From assembly GCA_034670405.1 (NCBI GenBank), contig JAXDDX010000059.1, forward strand, positions 1,521,501 through 1,585,500: DNA of 64,000 bases. Reading direction: 5' to 3'. The DNA comes from Hoplostethus atlanticus. Taxonomy: Eukaryota; Chordata; Actinopteri; Trachichthyiformes; Trachichthyidae. Both the position numbers and the translations under genes were made by a program. Shown here one piece after another: positions 35,508 through 48,310 of this stretch. The first letter of the stretch is position 1. Each line of letters begins with the position of its first letter. The notes beneath the pieces were generated by a model that worked only from the letters and a program-made list of their open reading frames with translations, was not told the DNA's origin and made no database searches.

Positions 35508-35515
35508 CTTGAAAA

Positions 35516-36123
35516 CAGTGGCGGCCGGTGATTGGCTGACTAAGTGGGGCGGGTCATGACAGACACGGAGATCATAGAGTAACATTGTAGCCGACTCAAG
35601 TGCACAAACAACAGGGCTTTGGTCTTTTAACTGCTACAGTTGTAGTGCTATTTTTTTTAGTGCTGGAGCGCAGTCAATCAAATATGACTCATCACGTCTC
35701 TGTGCTCTCTTGTGCCATCTACTGACCATGACTACAATGTTCGTTTGAATGGGGTTAAATGAGAATGGCCAGGGCGTTCTGCCCAGCGCCCCAAACGCTA
35801 TCATAGACCTCAAGCTAAAGTGCAGTCCTTCCAACAACCGCTAGGTAACAATGCATGTCAATGTAGTGTGTGAGGGACGTACGACTCGGCGCCCCAGAGC
35901 AACAGAGACGGTAATGAAGTCCGCAAACCAACCAAAGCCAATTATTCAACATACATGTATTGACTAGAACACATTTATATGAATTATAAATACAATCTAT
36001 GAAATGTGTTCAGATAAAAAAAAAATATATATATATTTATATTTATTTATTTATTTATTATTTTTTCTCCATCCAATCAAGTGGGGCGCCGCCCCTAGCG
36101 TCCCTATGGACGAGCCGCCACTG
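35516..36123. mobile_element. Non-autonomous hAT transposon, intact ends and perfect 8-bp target duplication
   Basis: CTTGAAAA occurs at 35508-35515 and again at 36124-36131, immediately outside a 608-bp segment. The segment starts CAGTGGCGGCCGGTGATTGG and ends, on the minus strand, CAGTGGCGGCTCGTCCATAG, so the terminal ten bases CAGTGGCGGC are perfect inverted repeats. CAGTGGCGG ends plus an 8-bp duplication are diagnostic of the hAT superfamily. The interior contains an A tract, (AT)n and (TTTA)n stretch (36016-36066) and no transposase frame; the 67- and 65-codon frames inside it are chance. The intact duplication suggests a comparatively recent insertion. Confidence 0.92.
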
Positions 36124-36131
36124 CTTGAAAA

Positions 36132-37309
36132 TCAGCTCACTACAATCTTTATAGTTTTTGTGGAAACAATGAAGTCTCTCATGATTGGTTCTCTATACTA
36201 AGGTACTATAGACTCCACATCGTAGTGGTCTGTTCAAGGTCAGATTGATGATTTACTTGAAGGGCCTCACTGGCTTATTGTGCAATACGCAGGCACAGGT
36301 TAGTGGCACGTGACAACACAGTATCAGTACAACCAGACACAAAATGATAAATGATAAATACTAGCATTCCGTGCTAATTTACTTTCACAAGTATAATTTA
36401 ATTGAATTTAATTGAACTATCATGTCCCCATATTATAAAGGCTTCTGTTGGTTTTATGGGTTTCCCGCCTACTTATCACTTAAGGGGCAAGAAGTTCTTC
36501 TGACATTGACCTTTTCATGACATTGGTAAAGGAGAGGAAAATGAGGAAAGTCCCCAATGCAGTAGAACAGTTATGCACTGAACATGCCTACCCACATGTG
36601 GGTCTAGGTGCAATAATTACTTATCTGTTTATTTGAAGGCTGCAAAGTGCATCCTATCAGAGCACTGCTGTAACAGTGAAAGGAGCCTATGATGAAGCCT
36701 GTAAGAGATGCCAAATGACTGGAGACAAAAGCTTACCTGCTGCTGGCTGAGACGCATGGCACCCTGGCAAGCCCAAAGTACATTCATTGTACTTGGTTAA
36801 GGATTACTGGCTTTTAAAACAGAAAAAAAAGACAATGGATTTAAAGTAAAACCTGATACTGGCTTTTTAAGTAAAAATGGAACTGGATTCTAAGTGATGT
36901 GTAGAGCCACATTTTAATTGTGATTTTGATTTGGACTTAAAAGAAAAAGGATTAGGATTTTAAAAATTGTAGGATTGAAATCCATCAACCATGATTTTGA
37001 GGATAACCCACTGTTGCCAGGTATTTTAGTGCTTGCTTTATCTGTATTGATCCTTGAAGTAACTACCCTATTGTCACTGTTCTTTGTCTGCTCTGTTGAT
37101 ATTAGAGAGGCATTGCAGCTGGCACCTTGGGTGGAAGACTGAGGGTGCTCGACTGGACACCTGCCCTTTTGAGAGACTTCTCTCACTTCAGTGGAAGTTC
37201 TCCACCCCAGCCAACAGTGGGTGGCTTTTTTAACCATTTTCAACCCTGTCCTTAAATCCCCCACTATAAATACAATCCTTTGTGTTTTTGCCAAACCCTT
37301 CCCTCAAAT
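36132..37309. other. Non-coding sequence, no gene seen
   Basis: AT-rich unique sequence. The 126-codon minus-strand frame at 36914-37294 has no recognisable domain. Confidence 0.5.
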
Positions 37310-37472
37310 ATGGTCCTCAGGGTCCAGAGTACTGCTGGTTTTCTATCCTATCAGGTGTAACTCAGTCCTCAGTAACTCACTCAGTGATTAGAGAGCTAGA
37401 ATTAAAAATAAATAACAAAATAGAAAACCAGCAGTACTCTGGATCCAGACATCCAGATTTGAGGACCACGAC
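37310..37472. mobile_element. Foldback (long hairpin) MITE
   Basis: CCAGAGTACTGCTGGTTTTC at 37324-37343 is the exact reverse complement of the stretch at 37423-37442, and the match extends to about 24 bases with a loop of roughly 75 bases. Outside this core TGGTCCTC (37311-37318) pairs with GAGGACCA (37461-37468) after a short unpaired insertion on the right arm. The words CTGGATCCAGA and GAGGACCACGACTCTAAAC are typical of a fish hairpin repeat family that often occurs near gene 3' ends. No coding capacity. Confidence 0.8.
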
Positions 37473-40400
37473 TCTAAACAGAACCTGGTGCTCAACCTTG
37501 CACCAGGTGGCATAGTCATAAAGTCATAACATTCAAATATGACTTAATATAATGACTACCAAGCACCATGATACATTTCATTCCCACGGTACCCATCTCT
37601 TCCAGGATGACAGTGGGGTCTCCATCAGCCTACCATCTGATACTGACTTCCTAACTGCTCCATGGAAAGTGAATATAGGTGCTAGTGGTGTAGCTGAGAA
37701 CGTGACACTAACAACGCTACTGTATGGTCAGAGTTTGGATTCCCACTGGAACCACTCATAGTCAAAATATATGTACTCACGACATAATGCCATGAGGCCT
37801 ATAAGGCACCAAATTGCATATATGTTGCCTACTTTTTTTCTAACAAAGTCAGATTTAATTTATCATTAAATATTAAAATAATTAAACCTCTTATTAGGAT
37901 TATCTGACTAAGCCAGCCTCCAGCTCATGAACCATTTCACCAATATTTGGCTCTGTACAGTTGTGGAATCCATTAGATGTATTTTAAAGTATAATGTAGT
38001 GCTAGCTTTAAGTATTACACCCGTATCGGCAATGACACAATTCTGGTGTATAAATATAAAAAATTACTCCTTTTATTATTCCCACATTTCTGACTTTCAG
38101 CAGGAAGTACAGAAATATTGCTCTCACTTTTACTCTCACCGACCGATTAACTGTTCCTGCCTCCTAGTGGTGGATGCCATAAAACAGTACAGAACAACCT
38201 TCTTAAAGGTGTACACTTGAATTTAGACAGGTCCTATAACAGGTATGTCTCACAGATGGTAGCAGGTAGGTATAACATTCTACAGTTTACATGAAACATA
38301 AATACAACGTTCTTCTTTTTCCCTTAAAGGTGCTGCACAAGCAAATGGATGTGGCAAGGAGGTGGAAGATGATAAAAGATACACACAGCAGAGTTCAAGC
38401 TAAGTGACTAGTGATGCTCGCAGTCTTTGTTAATGAACCTGTGAGATTTACATAGTAAATTACTATCCAAGCCCTCTCCGGATGGCATTAGGATTGCCAT
38501 TAATTTGATTTTACCCATGAACATCGCTATTTTCAGTCAGTCATTCAGACAGTAAAATAATTGATTGGGTCACCTCGGTAATCCAGGTACATGCAAATGT
38601 GTCACACCACACCACGAAGTTCTGACGTCACACACCGAACAACGCAACAAAAACACATGAATGTTGTTTGTGGTGTCCGAAGTCAGAGATATCAAGGGGA
38701 TTCGTGCCAGCAAAACAGGCAAAACTATCTGCCAGTGGCTCCATGTCATTGTAAAGAGTGATGCTACTCTACCCCACCGCTGGTTATATGGCCCTTGTAT
38801 TTAAGATGCCAGGTGCACAAGTCAGTAATTGCGTGAAACACCAGATGTTGATCCGGATGGGATTAAAATTACCCCAGGATGTCGCCGTTAACTCAAAATA
38901 CAGTGGGTCATTTCACCAGCGTAGCCAGAGAAAATCACTGAAATGTTTATTCCGGACGGGATAAAATTCCTGGGGTCCTGAAGTAATAAATACCAATCAC
39001 CAGTCTAGGCTTACACTGGTCTACACAGCTACAGCACCTCCATTACACTGAATACTAAATTAGAACAATCAAAAAGTGAATTTAAAACTTTTGGATATCT
39101 AGAGCTCATTCAATGTCTCTAAAATGTGAGAATCAATTCATCAATTCATCAAGCAAGGCATGTTACATTAAAAGTTTCCTTTACATTTTGAAATGAAAGC
39201 CTTCACTTTTTTCAAATGGTGGATACCTCATTTTGGAACAAAACAATGCTGTTCCATCGGGCTCTCCAGTCTTTTTAATCACATTTCTAACTTGGTGCAC
39301 TCACTCCACCAATCTGTCAATAAGGCATCTCCAGAGTTATGGTCCTGCTGAGGAATCTGGATAAAGACAAGCTTGTTTTAGGCATTAGCTTGCGTTTAAC
39401 AAATAAAGCACTAACGAGATAGCGATCAGAGAGGGCCCAACTCCAAAGGCAGCCTGCTTGCCTGGCAGCGCTTGATAATCTCTTCGTTGGTTTCACTCAG
39501 CTCCCTTTAATCTGACTTCACATAATCCTTTTTTTACCCTCCTGATCAAGTAAATGCTTAATTATGGCTAATGAATTCCATCCAGAGCTCGGGTAAACAC
39601 GTCTATCAAACAAGATCATGCTGATTTTTAACTGAAGAGAGAAGAGAAGGGAAAATAACAAAATATGGGAGAGGAATCACAAACAGTGAACGTTTTCTGT
39701 GCCAAAATGATTGTGGTCCCACTCAGGACTTGGATGAGAGAGGGTAGTGTATCTCTAATAGCAGCAATTTACTGCTGAAGTTATTTTATTATTATTATTT
39801 GTATAATAATATTATTTGTTTGTATACATTGTTAATTTGTTTTAAGTTTAGAAAGTATAATGAGAGTACCAACAACCAAAGTTATACTAGCTGCATGCTC
39901 TGATAAGCATTTTCATTAGGATTCAGCAGTATGTTTACTGCCTAGAAGTAATGCATAGGATTAAGTGAGTACAAATGTAGCTGTATACATTTAGCACAGA
40001 GAGTGCAGTGCTGGTCTAGGAAGTTGCAGGAGTTGCAGCTCTTCACAGTACACCTTGGTGTGTATATGGTGATTCGACTGAAATGTTTGAGATTGGGGGT
40101 TGGAAGAAAGTTGAAATTTGTATTCAGCCATCAGGCTGGCTGATGTTATTTACTCCAGTAAGGCAACCACACTATAGCTATTTACCATGGTGCTATACAG
40201 GTTATGGTTATGATTATGACACACTCCATCAGTTTAAGAAGCTCACTGCTTATCTTGGCTCCGAATGTTGTTTATTGGAGGATTTGGGCTTTCTACGAGC
40301 CGCCACTGTTTACTTTGGGTTGCCATTGTCATTCTCTAGCCATGCTTGTCAGTTGGGCCTGGGCAATTTGTGCTTGGCATCCTTGAATAGGGTTCCCCTA

Positions 40401-41026
40401 ATGAGGCTGATAGAATGACCATTCATCCACAGGGGGCTCTTGATGTGCCACAGTTCAAATGTTAATCACCCAAGCTACTTTGGCAAATTGACAGAGCTCC
40501 ATTCACTGCTTGCTCTGTGAATGTATTCTCTGAAAAAGCCAGGCTTGTGTGTCTTCTCTCATCTCTTGATGTGGGACTAGACTCAGGGAGTCCCTACTGA
40601 CCCTATTTTACAGTCCTCAGCTTACCTCTCTCTCATTTTTTCTGTGTTAACGGACAAAGCGGTGGCACTCTCATCCGCCATGGCACTGCTCTGGGGGATG
40701 GCGCTGTGGCCTGCTGACAAGGTCCCATCCGGACTCCCTCCATCATCATGTCAGCTTTCACTGAGAGTTCAGTCTGTTGAACAAAAGAGTCTTGTTTACA
40801 CTTACAACTCAGCTAACCTCCCTGGCCTGGATGTTTATAACCTCTTTCAATGAAATTTGATAACTGAACAACTGCACTGAAAGCTAACCTGGAAATTTGA
40901 GGTGTAGTGCGGCAAAAATATAGTTATAATACTTGGATTAATCTATCTTCTTTATCTGTAGTACGATCTCTGTGTTTGCACTTCATATTTAGTTTGATTG
41001 CTATTTAATCCATAGAGGGTGTGCTT
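37473..41026. other. Non-coding sequence, no gene seen; candidate conserved blocks
   Basis: No gene seen. The stretches at about 38450-38570 (GCATTAGGATTGCCATTAAT, TAAAATAATTGATTGG) and 39390-39630 (CTTAATTATGGCTAATGAAT, GGCAGCGCTTGATAATCTC) look like classic vertebrate conserved non-coding elements by composition and homeodomain-type cores. This is inference. At 38845-38870 and 38943-38968 there is a diverged direct pair (ATGTTGATCCGGATGGGATT / ATGTTTATTCCGGACGGGAT), probably repeat-derived. Confidence 0.45.
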
Positions 41027-41150
41027 TATATAGATTGCTCTGTTTAACTTCGGCAAACAAAAGTGGCCTTGGTCACAGGTTAGCCCAAGATCAAAGCTTC
41101 CCACGTCATGGTTATGTATTTTGCCCCAGTGAACACAGAGCAATCTATAT
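41027..41150. mobile_element. Small foldback element
   Basis: TATAGATTGCTCTGT on the left (about 41029-41043) is matched by ACAGAGCAATCTATA on the right (about 41135-41149), and the next 15 bases also pair imperfectly (ACTTCGGCAAAC versus a CACTGGGGCAAAA reading of the minus strand). Total length about 124 bases. No target duplication could be fixed, so the exact ends are uncertain. Confidence 0.6.
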
Positions 41151-43686
41151 TTATTTAGCTGTTTACCAGCATGACGTCCAAATGATCCAACACAGGCCAA
41201 CTCAGAGGTTCAGTGAAGTCTGGGTACTCAATCACTGTGTGCACAACATGCTCATACAGATTCAGATGATTAAACCCTACTTTATGACTACTACTCATTG
41301 CTGGGTTATGGTTAAACCCTCAGTGGTCCTAATGGCCAGCAGCAGTGCACCTCCCTAAAAAAAGGTGATGAATTGCAGCAAGTGTAACATTTCTGGCTGG
41401 GGATCTGGTGGTAAATGGGTCTTTTCTGGTGTGAGACATTTTTGCGACACCAAATTGAACCATATAGCATAGGGACACATTTTGCTGAGGGTGATACAGC
41501 ATCTCCTGTATAAATACATACATGGAGATTGATGTACTTTACAGAAAAAATGCACACCAAGAAACACTTTCTCTTCTTACTGCATGATCACGTTTGTCTG
41601 ATGTGACGAGGCCCCTCTGCAGCAGCTCAAATTGGCAGGAGTGGGTTCGAGACATCTGTCGCTGACAGTGATGAAACAACCATTTAACGCAAGGTGACAA
41701 CCAACACATGTAGAATGATCACTTTTTCAAGGTGTGGAAGTGGCACTGTCATATTCTTAATCATAATATTCATCGCAGCTCTGAGGGCAGATTAAACAGC
41801 CCATTACCCAGCAGCTCTCATTAAAGTGTAGGTTGACACCTTCATAGGTAGAACGTATTGTGCGTTGTTGTGAGGTGTTCCAATCCATAAATATTTTTCC
41901 ATTAACCATATTTTCTAGGTCTTTAGAAATTCAGCTTTGTGTGTTAACTCCCATAACGCTCGTGTAATTTCATGTCTTTGATGTAGCTTTGCAATGCTCC
42001 AATGGCTAATCACTGACCATGAACATTTCAGCATAATTTATTAGTAGTTTATAAATTACTAATGGATTATAACTAGATTAAAAAGAATAGCTATTTTGAT
42101 GTAAGGGTTACTGACATTTCCCCAAATTCTGATGTGATTGGCTGAGATACTACTCTTCATGCAACTGAAGGCAACGCTCTAAATGTAAACATGGTTGGAC
42201 CAGGGGAAATAACTAAGATTTATTGCCTGACAGCAAGTGTCTTCTTAACCCAGCCTCAGATATACAAGTGTCAAAAGACAGGTCAGATAACACACTTTAA
42301 TCACTGTTGTTTACACTACATTCATCCTCATTGGGAATGTTATACTGCTGACATAACAGAGGAGGTTATCAACCAAATTCAAGAGTTCAATCAGTATTGT
42401 ACGTGGCTGGAATATCTAGGGATGCTCTGACTGCAAATGTTAGAACGAGCCGAGGGGTGGTATAGAGGTAGATGAGAGAAACATGAAATGTCTTTAAGCA
42501 ACGGTCTGTATATTAGATACATTTATTTTAGGAGTGAAGGAGTGAATGCAAAAATCAATATCATAATATAATATTGTAATACTTTCCCACACAATCCTCT
42601 ATTGATATGTTGACCCTAAATATCAATACTTTTATTTACATTGTAAGCCATAAATGAAAACCTAATAAATTAGGTGCTATTAAGTGATGATATTGAAAAT
42701 AGAATGGTCCTTGTCTGAAGGTCCATACAATTTCATCTAGTAATTAATGTAGAATTTTTAATGTAGAATTTATATTAACCTTTTTGCCTAAAGGGAAATT
42801 AGTTCAGCTTATTACTGCTAAACTCAAATTGCCTCATCACCTCATCACATCACTAAATAAGGACTTGATGCTTGATGCTATTTTAATATTATGTTGTTGA
42901 CCAATGCCTACACACAGCATCTTCAAACTGTGATGACACAATTCCATTATGGTAAAAGTCAGAATTAATGCCAAAAACCGAAGCGATTTTGATTCGTCAT
43001 TAGATTATTACATAATATTTATAGGCTTCCATTTTTTCATTACATCAATCCAATCTGTTCGCAGTGATCAGAAAAAGTAACCTCACTAATTCCAGCTATA
43101 ATTTCCTGCTAGAGCAAGTATGCTTTTATGTGTCCATCAGCAACCAAAGCGCCTGCTGTGCTGTGTCCAGCAAATCCTTTGCAACCGTCAATACAATTTT
43201 CCATGTCTTCCTAGACAGTCACTCAACATCCAAAAAATGAAAAAATAAAGGATGTACCAGCTTAAAACCAAAGCAAATGTGCAGTAAATACAAATGTATT
43301 TATTTTTGGCCAATGTCATTTACTAATGTTTTGAATATCGTGTGAGGGTGTGAATCATGTTGATTATGGGGAATACAGGATTGGACTGCCTCCAACGAAT
43401 CAAGTATCAATGAATACTCCAGTTGGTTTTGCTATGTGGAACATCGGTGTAATACAGTCCTGTCAAATTTTTCTCATTTCCGGAGACCTTGCTGATTAAT
43501 TATATACAGTGTCAAAGACCAATGAAAATATGACATTGGTGCTTTGCAGTGTGTCTTTCCTCTGATTGGTCTCCTAGAATTCTGGGAAATTGGCTCATTG
43601 GTCCACTTACCTTTTAAATGTTGCGATTTTGGAGTACAACCAAAATCATCCCTTGTGTCTCTGGTAGATATCTCTGTCTTGTGAAC
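41151..43686. other. Non-coding sequence, no gene seen
   Basis: Unique, AT-rich sequence. A short duplication of TTAATGTAGAATTT occurs at about 42745-42772. Nothing else recognised. Confidence 0.5.
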
Positions 43687-43704
43687 ATGCTAACATGTTA
43701 GCAT
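43687..43704. repeat. Perfect 18-bp palindrome
   Basis: ATGCTAACATGTTAGCAT is its own reverse complement. GCTAACATG/CATGTTAGC words are common in fish repeats, so it may be a remnant of one. It falls at the 3' end of the 158-codon minus-strand frame, which is probably chance. Confidence 0.9.
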
Positions 43705-46700
43705 CCAGTACGTTAAGTGCCCGTAGGCAGCTAGCAGTATGTAACATAAGATAGACATTTTAGTAATCCAGAGTTGGTGTGTTTTTGTGTTTTTTTTGCA
43801 AATCCTCTTGTCATATAAAGAATTGGTTGACTTCCCAAAGGATTGGTGTAGTCCCTTAATTTGACAGCATACATTTTGATGAAATGTATACAGCGGCACA
43901 ACACCTTCTCCAACCGCAGGCATCAGGTGGTGGTGAATTTTATAATGAAAATAAATGCAGGATAGTTTGGGAGAATATACACTACATTGTCTGTGGATTA
44001 GAGATAAAAGAATCAGAGGATTGAAAGATTGAAACGTGACCTTTTCTGTACATAAGTGAGAGGATGTGACTGACAGTTTGACTGACAACTGTCTGTGCCT
44101 CCCTGCAGATCCCAAAGTATTTTCAGGAAATGAGAACGTGAGAAATACGAGGGCAATATAAAGCAAACACTAGACAGCTCAGTAAGAGTGAGAATAGAAT
44201 TGACAGTTTTCTCTCCACCCCAAAACTCATCCCTGAATCAATCAAAATGGAGTGCTTCTTTGCCTCCTAGAGGCTACTTTTGGTATTTTGTAATCCCCCT
44301 GTAACGCCCCAGTTAAACTAAATAGGCATATTATCATTTCATGATAGATATGACCAGAATTACTGTAAATGCTCTCCTATGTTATGTAACTAAGTGGAGC
44401 TTGTTTTCTTTTTGGAGGAAGTCATTTTCAATTCACAGCAGAAAGAGCACGAGTGCTGGAGAAGTGGAGGAGAAAATCACGCAGTTTTCCCAAAGTTTTT
44501 ACCTCCCCCTCAGGCAGTGAAACTTTTAAGGCAAATCTACCAGTGGGAGGAGAGGGATGACTGTGCTCTTCATGCTAGAGCTCACCTGGGAGACTGACAA
44601 GACCTTGCTTTATGGGTCTGCAATTCCCTTCATGTACAACATTTGAGTTAATAGAAGTCTTCATCCCTGACCAACCTCATCAGGAGCTTACTGCCAAGAA
44701 AATTAGGGGGCTAAAAATGGCCGAACGGCAGCAGTAGGGTAACTGGGGGAGGGAGGGCTGCTCAGGCAGGACAAAGGAATATCATCACAAGGTTAGATGA
44801 GATACGGATATCACAATATGATAATCAGAGCCCGGTTCACAGACATAAAGGATAGCGGGGGCGAACCATGTCTAGATTTGCACATTGTAGTTCAGTACTA
44901 TAATTGGTTTGCAGCACAATGAGCATCCTGTCAAGTTTCAAGTTTCAAACGTTTATTAATCAGGCAAGCAAAATCTCTGATAAAGACTTTTTGTTTAGGT
45001 GGTGTTTTTGTACATGCATGACAAATGGAGACCTCTGAGTGTATACATTATGTAAGAGATGGAAAGTGGATTGATAGCAGTGATTTAACAACCAAATAAA
45101 ACCCCCAGTCATTTTTGTACAGTGTCTGGGAAGTGACTCCCTAAATGAGCTTTTGGAATGATGCATTACGGGAAGGACAAGGGTAGTGCCAAAACCACGC
45201 CGTCAGTGCCACTTACTAGGGGAAAAGCTCCTGATAAACATATGGCGTATTCAATCTTGCTAAGCCTTGGGGGGCACAGCAATGAGTGATACAGTGAGGA
45301 GTTCCATTAAGGAGTGGCTGCTTGTATTTGCACTTGATTATTGCAGATAGATGCTCTCCCTCTCTATTCCATTGTTTCATGAGTGCTCATTTCCTATAGT
45401 GACATCCTTTTAACACAGCTCTGCCTGGGCTCTGCGGTTTTGTGTTTTGTTTATTTTCCGTCACCAAGGATTGTGTCAAAAGCCTGTATACCGATGGATC
45501 AAGTTGTCTGGGTAGTTTCAAGTATGGTACACTCCTTTCCTTTCAAGAGAACACTCTCACACGAATAGGCATGTTTGTATAACGTATCATAGTAATGCTG
45601 AGACCTGTACTCAATCATTTAGGATGTAGATAACTAAAAGCATGCATTCCTTTGTGTGCCTTGGGCAGATCCATTCTAATATTTTTGTTCGGAGAGCCGA
45701 ACAGGCAGACATCTCACTCTCTTTCCCTTGCTTTTTCAAACTGTTTTGAACCCAGGACCCTTGCCAAGTCTTTTGATATATGACACAGCCATTCACCCAG
45801 ATTACAGACCACATGCTATGCCAAGTTAATGTCCCAACCCTTCCAAAAGATTGGTTAAAAGCGAAAGTAAACCTCATCACATTCACACTGACCTGCAAGG
45901 AGAGACATTTGTCATAAGCATAGGGTGAATTGGGGTCATACCTTATATGTTTGGCACTTATTCACCCTGGTAGATTGTTGGACAAAATTTGATTTCTCTT
46001 TACGCTGAAGCACTTCCTCCATAGAGCCAGCTGCAATGTGTCAAGGAATTATAAATGACACCTGCCATGTTTTCCAGAAAATAAGAAATGATGACCTCTA
46101 CCTATTCCAGCAGCTGTTGTTGTTCTCTAGCAGATATGCCATCACAGTAATGTGGTAGGACAAAGTGAAAGGTGTGACTTGGGAAACCTGTCAGGTGATC
46201 ATTTGATTGACAATGAAAGCATGGTCTGTCTATGTCACAGGTCTGCAAGATAAAAAACAGTGAATATAATCAGAGTGGGACAAAAACAAAACATCCTCCA
46301 AGCATAATTTGTAAATGATTTCTAGGGACACCCGAAATAATCAGCACAAATGTATATTGAAGACAGTGCTGGCTGTAAGACATATCATTTTTAGATACTC
46401 TTGGACTCGGAGTGGCAGTCCTGACATGTTGCCATTCCTTAAGATGCATAATGCACGTTCCAGCCAAATGAGATGGAATGTTCCCTCGATATTCAGGTCG
46501 TTCCAAAATCTCTAGTCCTGGTATTTCAACAGAAATAAAAAATTATAAGGAGAACTGTGACAATAATTAATATATTTATCCTCATCATATGCCATATTAC
46601 CACTGCACACTGTTTTTGATCAGGGGTTGACCTATGATTCACTGGAGCGCATGTGCAGTAAGTCTACCCATAGGAGAGAAAAATCAAACATGTTATATTT

Positions 46701-47479
46701 CCACCTTTTGTCTCCTAAACAAAACAAGCTCCAAAACCAAGATAAGATAAACACATTTTTCTCCTATTTCTCAAATCCAACTCAAGAGAAAAACCGTATG
46801 TTGATCTCACGCTGAGATCGCCAAATGATCTAAATAAGTGTTAACACTCCTGATCATGAGATTAGAGAAATAACTCAATAAAATTGCATTTTCCATTGAA
46901 GCCACAGGGCCAACAGCCACAGGAGTCACTATATGTCATACATTAGCTCTCACAAAGTATCAAGAATATTTCTCTCTCTCCTTATTGCTCAAAAAGGGGG
47001 TTTAGGAGAAACTGTCAGATGCAGGCGATCTCAAATAAGTAAAAGTTGAGATCTTTTTAGTGATGAAAAGATTACTCTGAGCAAGATTTCTGCCCTGGGT
47101 CCATTCCATAACTTGATCCAAACAGGAAGAAGGGGCTTCTGGAGAGTTGGCTCGAGCACAGTGCATGCCGGGAAGTACACTAATATGCTTAACCCAACAG
47201 CGAATGCTTGGTAAGATTCAACTCATAATTTTAAGTCACAAGACTAGTCACATGAACTAATAAGATTCCTAGATATCGGCTTCAGAACTGAAGTGGGATG
47301 TGACTCATTTATAGACATTGAGTTAATAATTAAACATGAGTTAATTTCTCAATTTCAGCAAAAAAAAAAAAATCAAAAACTCATGCCCACACCATCATTC
47401 CTTTTGTCTGCTGAAAAATGTTTCAAGTGAGTCATTATCATGTTGGGTCATCTAGTCTTTGCCATGCAAACAGTTCAAG
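43705..47479. other. Non-coding sequence, no gene seen
   Basis: Unique sequence. The 158-codon minus-strand frame (43690-44166) has no domain, an unusual Cys/His/Ile-rich composition and no splice context; I treat it as chance. A CAAGTTTCAAGTTTCAAACG stretch at about 44934-44953 is a minor repeat-like word. 44390-44560 is purine-rich on its left side. Confidence 0.5.
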
Positions 47480-48310
47480 GGCTCCTGTTTATCTTTAGCT
47501 TCTTCCTATCCTCCGATGTCCTCAATCGATTGACTGTGGACCTCCAAATCACGGTTCCGCCAAAGGTTACTTCGCCCCAGGAGCGCCCCGTCTGGCCTGC
47601 ATGAGTCAGGCACTGAGTCTGCACTACGCGTGCGTCAGCCAAGATGGTGTCTGCCCCCGCTGAGTTGGGCCTGATGCAGCGCCGTTGTTACCCTCACCAA
47701 CTTGGTGGAGGGCAGTGAAATCACCAGAAACGCTTGCCAAGAATAGTTGTATAAGTGTAATCTCTAGTCCCATAGTTTTTCAGGTCTTTTGGACTGGCGC
47801 TGCTACTTCAGTTGCCACGTAGGGTGTTCCTCTGCCTCTCTAGTTAGACCGCCGATCATCATCCACATACGCTTCCTCATTAGACCTGATCCCCCAACTA
47901 TTGTACTTATCCGAAGAATGCTTCTGCATGATCATTTTGGTGATCAGTTTTGCATATCTCTGGTGGTGGTGTTTGTACTCTGAAAGATCTTGTAAATGCA
48001 TATTGGTAATAGGCCCCCTCTATCCCAAGCTAACTGGGGTATTACATTATCGCTCACACCAGCTAATCTACGACACTGATCCTCCATCAGCCAGCTGGTC
48101 TAATTAGTGTGCCGTCAACTAGCCCTCTATCAGCTAGTTGATGCGCTGACCCTTCAGTCAGCGTGTCCGTGTCATACGTGTTGTCCACTAGTCTCTTACA
48201 TGTCTTTATCGTGTTTATTCTGTGTACTCTGCTCACGTTCCATTTTCTTGCCCAACCTCGGCAGCCTGTACATCATCAAATGGAAAGAAGATGGAAGACC
48301 ATAAATGCAT
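47480..48310. other. GC-richer, hairpin-dense block of unknown nature
   Basis: The block is richer in CpG and C than its neighbours and has several exact hairpins: GCCTG/CAGGC at about 47597-47613, TGATCA pairs at about 47929-47946, CAACTAGC (48116-48123) with GCTAGTTG (48133-48140), and CGCTGAC (48144-48150) with GTCAGCG (48157-48163). AAGATGGTG at about 47641 resembles a YY1-type site. Short frames (64-68 codons) have no domain. It could be an old retroelement 5' region, a lncRNA exon or a promoter; I cannot decide. Confidence 0.4.

Noticed and set aside
36914-37294. 126-codon minus-strand frame as a gene
   Set aside because: No domain, no splice context, overlaps unique AT-rich sequence; likely chance.
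41610-41660. tRNA or SINE B box in GTGGGTTCGAGAC
   Set aside because: No matching A box, no acceptor stem and no SINE body around it.
43690-44166. 158-codon minus-strand frame as a gene
   Set aside because: No domain, unusual composition, ends in a palindromic repeat word; consistent with chance.
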